The position numbers and the translations under genes are program-made. From Pleurotus djamor (Eukaryota; Basidiomycota; Agaricomycetes; Agaricales; Pleurotaceae): a stretch of 18,776 nt of DNA. Position 1 is the stretch's first letter; each line of letters starts with the position of its first letter. Below the pieces are notes generated by a model. It ran no database searches. It saw only the letters and a program-made list of their open reading frames with translations, and was not told the origin of the DNA. Of this stretch, positions 11,038 through 18,776 are shown in pieces. The stretch covers positions 1-18,776 of the forward strand of contig JAPEVF010000874.1 of NCBI GenBank assembly GCA_029747585.1, in the 5' to 3' direction.

Positions 11038-11863
11038 ATTGACTGCGGCGAGACAAACTGAGAAGAGGTAAATTCTTGCGGTAGCTCAGTAGCTGATGGC
11101 GATAAGGCGAGGGTTCCGCAGTGTCCCAAACGAAGTCAGATATTTGCTGAAGTGCTGCAGACCCGACCGAGGCGCTCAATATATAGTGTATCGTGGAAAA
11201 GTGCGTGCCCTTGGAACGATGTACACGCAGCAAGTCGAAGATGTGGTATGTCTCGTAGATTGTGGGGAGAAGACTGCGTCACCAACCACGTTGCAGCCTC
11301 GAGGCAAGGCGAGGCACGATAACTCTATACTGGTGAGAACAAGAAGTGTCCCTGCTTGATGTAGACGAGACCTAGGGCCGATTAGTCTAGTAAATCGTCT
11401 TCGACGAGGGTCTTTGCTGAAAATAAGCATAATCGATTGCGATGTCGTCAGACAGAACATACGCGATGGAATCGGGATGTGGCTCCTCCACAAACGAGTG
11501 ACCGAGTACAACTATGTCTCGAACGTTGGCTCCAGTATTTCACCGAGCGAATAAGCAGCGAGGCCGACCATGGGTGGCATGGTGACTTTCGAAATGAAGC
11601 CACGCCGAGAGCCTAATCAATTGGGACATTGCTTCTCAGCATCTATGGCAAGGATCGAACCCTACGAATCGTCTGACTTGACAATGAACTTTAGACTAAC
11701 AAACATAAGTGATTGAGTATCCAATAACTCACGATAGGCTACATCTACCAATCGACAGGAACGAAGGCTGAAAGTTTGGTTTTGCTTTGGTGTTGATGAG
11801 ATGACCAGACTTAAACCGTGTGAACGACTCCTTCACGTCAATGAAGTTGATTCGTGTATTAAT
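11038..11863. other. Intergenic, upstream of the coiled-coil gene and 3' of DUF6533
   Basis: 826 nt between two minus-strand genes. It must hold the promoter of the coiled-coil gene and the 3' end of the DUF6533 transcript. An 87-codon plus-strand frame at 11096-11359 has no splice or domain support. A GGATCGAACC string at 11652-11661 recalls a tRNA T-loop but does not fold. I see no convincing gene. Confidence 0.5.
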
Positions 11864-13272
11864 TCAAGCAATGATTTCTAAGTCTCTTCTTCTTCCAACA
11901 TGGTGATTATTCGTAAGAGTGTCCAATTGGAACGATTCACTGCCACTAGTCTCGCCGGATGCAAAGCAAATGCCTGCCGAAGAGTTTCCCCCTTGTCTCC
12001 CGTCTGGACGCATCGTCCCGACATGTCGTAAATTTAGTATTACACGGTATCCCTGTGAAAGAGGTCGTGAGTCTAAGTTCTTGAACGAAGGATGTGATGA
12101 CAGACCACAAAAGAAAATCCAGAAGACATCCAGCTGTGGGGACATTATGGTGAGCCACCTCAAGGTATATAAGTACTGGGATCACAACTCACCTAAATAG
12201 TAGAGATGTATAAGGGTAGGGGACGCCGAGGTACAGCACCCCATTTCCACCGAGCAATACTAGAATATCCGATATAACCGTGAGTACTGATGGATGGTGG
12301 GGAAGGGTATGCGTGTATACCTTCAATGAGCAGGAACGCCCATGCGCCATCGCGCATGATGAGCTCCGCGAGAGGGATCCTTCCCCAGCCTTGTTTGACC
12401 GCCTGAGTAAATTTTATGGATGTCAGGACGAAGAGAAGTGTTTGAAAAATGGGCGTGACGACGCCAAACACAATGGATGTGTTGGGTGTAACAATATTCG
12501 TGCAACGGTCGTCGAACTTGAAGCCAGGCATAGTAAGTCCGATGCCGACGTTCATGCATACAATCTCCACGAAGTAAAGAAGTCTTAGTATGGTGACGAC
12601 GACCTTATTTTCTTTGTATAATGCTTCGACTGCGTGCAACGCAATATTAACGAGAGACGAAATACTCAAGGTCAAACGATAACGCACCACGGAGGAGAAG
12701 CACATATTCGACAGACATAAACATGAACATCGTCGCAATGAGCTGATACAATTGCCATATGTAACAAGCATGGTAGGAGTAAGTGACTCCTGCAGGCCGT
12801 GTAGAGCCTATCGGAAGAGTTGTCCTATGCATCAAAAGATCAGAGTCGGGCTACTTAGCCCGAAACGCGGTTATTAAACGTACGCTTGAAGAAGAAATGG
12901 TAAATAGCGGACAACGAAGTAGACTGCGTTGATGAAAGACAAAGGCTGGCTAGCCGCAGAACGTTAGAACTTAGTCCAATACATAGGCGTGAATTGTTGA
13001 AATTACCAACCTCCATATGAGTGCAACCTGTGGTGAACCTCGCCTTCAGTGAGTCAGGAAGAGATGTCTAAAATGGTTTACAAACCTCTTCATCCATTGT
13101 GATACATATGTCCCAGATCAAGAACGCGAGCGCGGCGACTAATGGTAAGATGAGCATGATCAAGTCATGAAAACAATCCGAAGGACTTACTAGCGTTCTG
13201 GGACGCGAGGAGGGCACCATACGCAGTCTGTTCTGTTGAAAGATCTGTGACCCCCGAGGATACGATGGACAT
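11864..13272 (-). CDS. DUF6533 seven-helix membrane protein
   Basis: DUF6533 proteins are a large basidiomycete family of seven-helix membrane proteins with no assigned biochemical role; receptor-like functions have only been suggested from topology. Nine minus-strand exons: 13272-13191, 13138-13086, 13038-13007, 12949-12884, 12824-12688, 12629-12321, 12259-12193, 12133-12106, 12052-11864, joining to 320 aa. The family signature is clear: LAFLIWDICITMDEEV (31-46), FINAVYFVVRYLPFLLQ (61-77), CYIWQLYQLIATMFMFM (98-114) then VEYVLLLRVEALYKENK. Likely helices lie at about 25-42, 57-77, 98-122, 131-152, 173-195, 217-240 and 245-266, followed by a soluble Ser/Gly-rich tail that begins YRVILNLRHV. 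A TATATAAAG box lies about 94 nt upstream. The 32-nt exon 3 and 28-nt exon 8 are the least certain parts: exon 3 gives SYGGC where relatives often have a Trp, so its borders may differ by a few bases. Confidence 0.88.
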
Positions 13273-14474
13273 CCCCTGTCACTAAGGAAAAGGAGCCAGT
13301 GAGACGCAAGAGAGCGAGGGAAGAAGGAAGTACATCCAATCCCAGGGGGCCCGACGTCGACACGCTTTATATAATATAAGCAGGGATGTGAAAGTCCGGG
13401 AGGACGCTGATGCTATATTAGCCCAAAATAACCTCCCGGCAGATCCGAGAGCGTCCAAAAGCACATCAACCTCCCCCCACTCGTCGCCATTAACCCTCAA
13501 GCAGAATTAGCAACTCGTCAAAACGTCAATTTTCGATTGATGAGGACTGCAAAAGTGTTGAGCAAAAATGCCAAGCAGAAGCTCAATAAGCATGAATCGA
13601 AAGGCATGGGGCTGGAGGATGGATAACTTACTGCTCTTAGCCGTTGTCTTATCACTCGGGAAGCAAGCGAAACACTGGGTAGGTTGTTGCTTGCAGTACG
13701 GCGAGCTCAGGCTGTCACAGTTGTCCGAATTTCCAACAATGAAGATGTCAGAGTGGCGCCAGTAACCACGGAATTCTCGTTTCATGGGAAATCCGGTCCA
13801 AGTGGGGGTTATGAGAACTTCAACAACGCATCATGTCATGGGAGAAGGATCAACGCGATAGCGACTGAAACGTTCACAGGCCAGATCCGTTGGTATTCAC
13901 CTTGTTCATATCCTGGAATGGTCAATAAAGGATATACTAGCGACGACGCGAGGGTCAAGTAACGACAGACAAACGTGGTTTCGGGGACCTGATCCCCCGG
14001 TCAACTGAAGCCTCAAGAAGCGCTCCACCAAGAAAAAAAAGTAAAGGAAAGACAGACAGTCTTGCGTAGTGACGCACAGTCAGAACGTTGGGAGACTCCA
14101 ACTCGAAGGGGAGAGGGTCTATTTGGACTGACAGTGGGAGATGAAATGGGATCGCGTCTTGTCCTAGCGGAGTCTGAAAGAAACGGCGAGTTTCCTGGCC
14201 AAAGGCTCCGCTTCTTCACTCCGCGCGCCATCTCACTTTGACCTCCGCAGCGTCGCAGATCAAACCGAACTGAGAAGGATCGGTCCACCTTGGGTGGAGG
14301 GACGTTCATTGGACATTTCAGGGTACGGTTATACTATGTATTTCATTTTCTTCAAGACAATACTTTCACAACTGTGACTAGACTTCGAAAAAGCACATTC
14401 TTTCTGGGCTTTGATATTCGTACTTTGGTTCGCTAAGTCGACGTAGCAGCGTTGACCTTATTATTGTAAGCCTT
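13273..14474. other. Intergenic region with overlapping open frames, no settled gene
   Basis: 1.2 kb between two minus-strand genes. Apart from the DUF6533 promoter it holds two competing signals. On the plus strand, 13684-13962 encodes 92 codons with protein-like content (GRRINAIATETFTGQIRWYS, a few Cys). On the minus strand, 13838-13507 is open and contains a good intron, donor GTAAGT at about 13636 and acceptor TTTTGCAG ending near 13552 with a CTCAAC branch site. Neither resolves into a full gene with a start or signal peptide. From 14000 to 14474 I see only an A-run (14031-14040) and no gene. Confidence 0.4.
13365..13373 (-). promoter_or_regulatory. TATA box of the DUF6533 gene
   Basis: On the minus strand this reads TATATAAAG, about 94 nt upstream of the DUF6533 start codon. 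The extended sequence is A/T-only over 13366-13379, so it might also serve the plus strand. Confidence 0.6.
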
Positions 14475-14901
14475 TCAAATGACCTTAGCATCGTTCGCAA
14501 TCGATGTAGAGGAACATCGAAGCCCTACCTCTGTAGCTTTGCGTCGAGGACTATCATATGGCTCAACTGAACCATCCTCATATACATGGACAGTGCCAAT
14601 AGGTTTGTCAACATGGTTTTGATCTAAGCCGTATGCATCGACGGTCCAGTGTGGCTTAGGGTCACTTCGAGATGGATGGACATCGGTTCTAAAGGGGAGG
14701 AAGATTATCAGTTGGAAAGAACGAGGTAAAGGGTGGAAGGACTCACACAAGGATATAGCCGCGTGGGACTACGCCGATAGTAGTGGTGATTTTGGAGGTA
14801 TTATTCTGTAAAGCAGAAAATACCAAGTCAATAACTTGGGTAGCATAGGTCGCCTTGGCCCTGGAGCTTAAGAGCATGTGTATTTTGCCCAACACGCTCA
14901 T
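14475..14901 (-). CDS. Small orphan protein, 122 aa (107 if a second intron is spliced)
   Basis: I do not recognise a family. Two exons, 14901-14747 and 14688-14475, join in frame across a 58-nt intron with a GTGAGT donor and CCTTTAG acceptor. The product starts MSVLGKIHMLLSSRAK. It continues through a helical segment TYATQVIDLVFSAL, then TTTIGVVPRGYILVTDVHP, then a polar acidic half with HWTVDAYGLDQNHVDKPIG and VHVYEDGSVEPYDS. There is no signal peptide and no membrane helix, so it is probably a soluble cytoplasmic or nuclear protein. A TATAAAG box lies about 80 nt upstream. Near the 3' end a 45-nt GTAGGG..CTAAG segment can be read through or spliced without changing frame; both versions end Val-Ile-stop. 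The consistent splice join and promoter make a real gene likely, but its role is unknown. Confidence 0.65.
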
Positions 14902-14980
14902 GGTTTTAAAGCTGATTGAGATGAGGAATAGTGGTGAAGAGACTTTGGGTGGTTGGGAGACCAAGAATATGGGATATACG

Positions 14981-14987
14981 CTTTATA
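14981..14987 (-). promoter_or_regulatory. TATA box of the 122-aa orphan gene
   Basis: Reads TATAAAG on the minus strand, about 80 nt upstream of the ATG at 14901, with a 5' leader rich in C and T between them. Confidence 0.55.
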
Positions 14988-15373
14988 GTGCCATCTTGCT
15001 GAAAGTCTCGCCTTCCAGTGAGTCGCGTTATCGAGCAGTATAATCCGGTGGAACAAAAAAGTCTCGTAAGGCACAAACGCGATGGGGCGTTGAGAGTTGC
15101 TGTTGTTGTTTCCCAGCGAGGAACTACGGGTACTAGTCTAGGGAGGCGACATTTCAGTCCACGCAGTTTCCAGAGAAGAGGCGTGATCCAAATCAAGACT
15201 GGCGCCGCTAGAGTCTCCAGGAACGATCAGATGGGATGAGGCGCTCCACCGTTGGAGCACTTGGTCCTTAGAGGCTTGGCAGGAGGCACGACAAGCTCTT
15301 CAAGGTCACAGAAATTCTACGCCTCCTTGAGTTGGGAGTACTTGTGTGCAGGCTTTTGCGAAGAGGCGCTTGT

Positions 15374-15490
15374 GTGGGCGTCTGAACAATTGATGCTTGT
15401 GGGCGTTTGTGGGTGTCTGTGGGCGGCTGTGGGAAACGATCCCCGTCGCGTTGATGACTCGCGTTTGTGGGCGTTCCTGGGGGCGTTCAT
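15374..15490 (+). repeat. Degenerate G-rich 10-nt repeat, possible G-quadruplex
   Basis: Units of the form GTGGGCGTTT recur at 15374, 15399, 15409, 15419, 15429 (partial), 15467 and 15479. From 15401 to 15433 four GGG tracts are separated by exactly 7 nt each, which meets the usual G3N1-7 quadruplex rule on the plus strand. The block sits just upstream of the nuclease-kinase gene. Confidence 0.7.
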
Positions 15491-15565
15491 AGAATGAACC
15501 ACAAAAGCGACGTGAAGTTGCAACCATATGATAATGCTTGGATTTCTTGTCCTTGCTCGACGACA

Positions 15566-17763
15566 AATGTCCGCCGCTCGCTCTCTCCCCCTAGTCAATC
15601 CGGACAGGATTTTCAATAACGTTCCTCCCCTCCCTCTACCATGGCCGAAAGCTACATCGATTAGTTCGATCCAGCACGCTGAAAAGCTCCGAGGCATGAC
15701 CTGGAAGGAATGTCCTGAAGACTCTCGAACTCTTGGACGAGTGCTACGAAGCTTGCAAAGGATGCTTGGTTCCGTTCGAAAGCATAAGTTGCAATGGCCG
15801 ACGTTTACCTCCGAGTTGTCTACGTAAGTTTGTGTTTAATGACCCAGAGAAGTTGGAAACGCTTCTGACCACGCTTAGCATTCCACCTGGAGAATATTTG
15901 ACGCGATTGCTTGAGCCAATTCCCAATATCTACAATCAACTCCGTTCCGAAAGCGCTCTCAAGACACCCATGGAATGTGTAGCAGTCGAGCTTGGAGATT
16001 GTGTGTATTGTATCCGCATTCTTGCATGCCATTCTTACATGTTCATCCTTTTCTAGCTTCGCATGCACTTACCTTCACAGCAAAGGACTTCAAGCGGTGG
16101 TCTGTAATTCCTCCCATAGTTGTGGCTATCGTAAGCTCAGCCTTGCCTCCTGTGCTTGAAAATGATACTCACTCGTGTTTACCTAGCCTTTCAAACTATT
16201 TGAAGCGAAGGGAGCGTTATCCTCCTCAGCGCAGGCCGCCTTAGCGAGTGTTTACGCGTATGAGGAAAGAGTTACATCCATCATTCTGACCAACTACGAA
16301 GAATTTGCTGTCATCCATCCCCCCTCTCGCATATGCTCCGACTTCACCTATGAGAAGATTTCTACAGACAAACCGTCACTTGCCTTGCAAGTGCTAGCCG
16401 CCGCATATCTATATGACGCTATCCGTCTCACCCTCCTCCTCAACCTACCACACCCAGATATCGACGTGGATGAGACTCTTATCCTACCGGAAGGCCCACC
16501 GCAGGACCCAAATGCACCATTATTACCTGATGAATTTGTTTTCGCCACCCATCACCGACATGCCGACTTCGACACGGCAACTCTCATTCGGGATAAGAAG
16601 AGAGCCCTTCAATTTTTCCGGTGGCGTAACTTCGTCCAAAGTCGATATCCCAAACTCGTTGGACAACCTGGGGACAGCGTAGTGGCCAAAACTAACGAAG
16701 TTGGAATTCCATATCCTTCCGTTCGTCCCTTGTTCCCGTTCGATCACTCCGAGGTCCCCTCCGACACTGCTTCGCATCTCGAGGCTGTCAGAAGAGACTG
16801 CCCTCTTGCCTCTTCCCGACTCAAAGAATCATTGAACAAAAGCCAATCCTTTGCTCTCAAAATCATCAGTGTTATCAGGGAAGCCGATCGCGGTATCTGC
16901 ACCGTGTACAAATGCCAGATCACGTCCATTGATGGCGAAGAGGTCAATTCTCCCGAGCTTTGTCTCAAGCTCTTCGACGATCGTATCCAGCCCCTCGACA
17001 GTCCTGATCCTGAAGACGAGACCCTCGATACGGAGCTCCCTAGATGGTTCGACACTGTTGTTTTCGCCGAGATGTATGCCCTCAATGAGGCATCTGCCTA
17101 CGACAAATTGGAGCCTGTCCAAGGATCGATCATACCCTGGTTCTACGGTACTCATCAGGTATGATTATTCCTTTGCATTCTCTGGAAGTATCGTTTCTTA
17201 TCCTCATTAGTTCACGTTTCCGGATGGGACTGTGATGTGCGGTCTTCTCATGGAACTGATAGACGGGCACGATCTCGATTCCGAGTACGCAAAGAACCTA
17301 AGTGCCCAAAGCCAGATCAAAGTCGTACGTCTCATTCACGNCCCCCCGGAAACAGTGAATGTAAGTTACTCAATCATGATGCTTGCAGATCGAGAGCGCT
17401 CGTCATGCTGCTCGAGTCTTGGATATCGCAGACGTCAGCCAGAGAGATTGGCATCACGGCCAAATCATCATTTCCAAACATCCGCAGACCAAGGAAGATC
17501 ATGCTGTCTTCCTGGATTTCGCTTCGACGACCCAAACCTGGGTTTCAGATGAACGAAACTACCTCTCTAATTACTCCGGAACTCTTAGAGTTCTTCTGGG
17601 TAGGTTGGGTAACGTCTCTTTGGATGACACGCTTGTCTGGAAACATTTTGGGGACCCGGACGATTGGGATCCTGTCATGGTAATCATCCCTGTTGTTCCC
17701 AGAGGGAAGGAAGCAAGGGTCATCCAGGCTAAGAACAAGTTCTCCTACATCACTGCCGCTTAG
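15566..17763 (+). CDS. PD-(D/E)XK nuclease-like and protein-kinase-like fusion protein
   Basis: Exons are clear from about 15721: to 16000, then 16057-16130, 16187-17158, 17211-17324 and 17389-17763, giving at least 604 aa. The first part (LELLDECYEACKG, CNGRRLPPSCLRKFVFNDPE) is an unassigned helical domain. Next comes a nuclease-like core: AKDFKRW, the strand PPIVVAI, then FEAKGA with an ExK motif (codons 16202-16210). This is followed by a Gln-bearing helix and IILTNYEEFAVIHPP, the pattern of HsdR_N-like PD-(D/E)XK domains. The C-terminal half looks kinase-like: ADRGICTVYKC in place of a Gly loop, LCLKLF with the likely Lys (16967), GLLMELIDGHDL as hinge, QRDWHHGQI as catalytic loop (Asp 17446) and VFLDFAS as the DFG equivalent (Asp 17515). 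The 5' end is uncertain: the frame from ATG 15566 (MSAARSLPL) is shifted by one base relative to the frame that codes from about 15709. N17341 is intronic. Function, possibly Crinkler-like, is inference. Confidence 0.75.
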
Positions 17764-18776
17764 TCGCTGGTCACCGGTCATCGATTGTCATTTAATGCAG
17801 TTGCACCAGATTTGTTGCTGGACGCGTCTGAGGGGTGACCGGTGAAATACAGGGGTTTGATTTCACTTGAGTAAGGGACCAAAAATGAACAGTTCGTCAG
17901 AAGTCCGTCGTAAGTTCGTAATTGTGCGTAAGTCTGAATGAGAAGTTCGCGTTCAAAAAGCTAGCGCCATCGTGACAGTCAGCAGCTTGACGACGCCATC
18001 TTGTGCTATGCCTGGAAAGAAAATCAACGGGCTGAATTTATGATAAACAGGACACAAGCGATCTAACCATGATTAACGCCTTCTGCGCCAGGCTGTAGCA
18101 AGCCATGGAGGTCAGATACTGTGACAGTGTACTTGAGCGGAAGGAATGGATGTCTGTGCACTCCTACAGCAGCTTTTACCAGCTTCAAGGAAGTAAGGAA
18201 GTATCGACGTCAGCTTCGGACATAACGCGGTAAGTGTCATTACGAACCTCATCTCTTCCTATGTTGTACCCATCAGGAACGATGGTGTGGTGCTGTGTCA
18301 CATTCTGTCCGGTAAAATTACTCAACAAGGTTGAGATTAAGGATTTAGCGACGACTTACCTCTTCTTTAGACACACTATGAAGCATGGCGATGATATGAG
18401 TTTAGCACGTATTTGAAAAATCAAGGGCTCTTACGCTAGGAAGATGGCGCCGCTATTGGCGTCAGGTCCGTTCTGTATCCATGCTCTACCTCGCCGTCAT
18501 TCCAAAGCAGGTTACGGAGAGTGATGACATGAAATACCTGAAGTGATTCCCGCCAATAAGAGACTCCAGGCACGTTCCCAGAAGAGGAGCGTGAAAATCT
18601 TCCCTCCAGACGCCCTAGAGATCAAGTCACTCCCTGATGCTCTGAAGACTCCCCGACGGACGACCTTACCAGTTCATTGACGTCCTCCCATGCCCGTCCC
18701 CGAGATTGGTCTGTTTGACGTGTAACCTGAATGAAGCCAAGGCACTCCCAAGAGCTGTCAAAACATAACCGCGACG
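17764..18776. other. Intergenic tail, no convincing gene
   Basis: About 1 kb after the nuclease-kinase stop. It starts with a 10-bp inverted repeat (17771-17780 and 17836-17845) that may form a hairpin in the 3' UTR. The right end has minus-strand open frames (18776-18671 and 18651-18437) that could be exons of a gene entering from the right. The rest shows nothing I can support. Confidence 0.4.
17771..17845. repeat. Inverted repeat, 10-bp arms
   Basis: TCACCGGTCA at 17771-17780 is matched by its exact reverse complement TGACCGGTGA at 17836-17845, with a 55-nt spacer. It lies 8 nt after the nuclease-kinase stop codon. Confidence 0.7.

Larger units (their letters stand above)
14902..15565. 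other. Intergenic, divergent promoter region (orphan / nuclease-kinase)
   Basis: About 660 nt between divergent genes. It holds the orphan's TATA box near one end and a G-rich repeat (15374-15490) near the other. Open frames here have no splice or domain support. Confidence 0.5.

Noticed and set aside
11096..11359. 87-codon plus-strand open frame upstream of the coiled-coil gene
   Set aside because: It overlaps the presumed promoter of a minus-strand gene and has no domain-like content or splice support.
11640..11730. Possible minus-strand tRNA, because of a T-loop-like GGTTCGATCC string
   Set aside because: The T stem around it has only one Watson-Crick pair plus wobble pairs, and no acceptor, D or anticodon arms can be drawn from the flanks.
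14013..14309. 98-codon minus-strand open frame downstream of the orphan gene
   Set aside because: The composition is Arg/Ser-rich and featureless, with no splice signals, promoter or family resemblance.
15252..15497. 81-codon plus-strand open frame over the G-rich repeat
   Set aside because: Its apparent composition comes from the low-complexity repeat and it does not connect in phase to the downstream exons.
15641..15663. ATG with good start context (CTACCATGG) as the nuclease-kinase start
   Set aside because: It reads only seven codons to a stop, and the available GT donor and AG acceptors give a stop codon or the wrong phase.
1..18776. Mobile element, CRISPR array, rRNA or bacterial-type operon
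   Set aside because: No transposase or reverse transcriptase motifs, long terminal repeats, spaced direct repeats or rRNA-like sequence were seen; the short repeats present are described separately.

Overview
This window looks like nuclear DNA from an agaricomycete basidiomycete. Genes sit close together on both strands. Almost every gene is cut by many short introns, mostly 45-65 nt, with GTRNGN donors and occasional CTAAC-like branch points. One gene belongs to the seven-helix DUF6533 family, which is typical of mushroom-forming fungi. No bacterial operon, rRNA, CRISPR array or intact transposon is visible. All exon structures here were worked out by eye from reading frame, splice signals and family knowledge.

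Layout, left to right. (1) <3-811 (+): 3' end of a BRCT-domain protein. (2) 963-3645 (-): complete SDA1 ribosome-biogenesis factor in nine exons, tail to tail with the BRCT gene. (3) 4282-6834 (+): complete 15-exon membrane-anchored M20 metallopeptidase of the Cps1/Gly-Xaa carboxypeptidase type. (4) 7238-8557 (+): five-exon GT17 glycosyltransferase, a type II membrane protein. (5) A possible 62-residue gene at 9004-9311 (+), supported mainly by a TATA box and plausible splice sites. (6) 9398-11037 (-): coiled-coil protein of unknown function, five exons. (7) 11864-13272 (-): nine-exon DUF6533 seven-helix protein with a clear TATA box. (8) 14475-14901 (-): 122-residue orphan protein with a TATA box. 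(9) about 15566-17763 (+): a protein that appears to fuse a PD-(D/E)XK nuclease-like domain to a protein-kinase-like domain, with an unresolved 5' end. (10) 17764-18776: no convincing gene, though a minus-strand open frame may be the tail of a gene entering from the right.

The genes do not form a pathway. They are a mix of housekeeping functions (DNA-damage/checkpoint-type BRCT protein, 60S ribosome assembly, vacuolar or secretory peptide processing, Golgi glycosylation) and lineage-specific fungal genes (DUF6533, the orphans, the nuclease-kinase). The most unusual item is the nuclease-kinase, whose domain order recalls the C-terminal modules of Crinkler-type proteins. Six undetermined bases (N) are present. 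Four of them behave as surplus bases: leaving them out restores continuous frames or splice sites in SDA1 and the coiled-coil gene, so the apparent frameshifts there are probably assembly artefacts rather than mutations.
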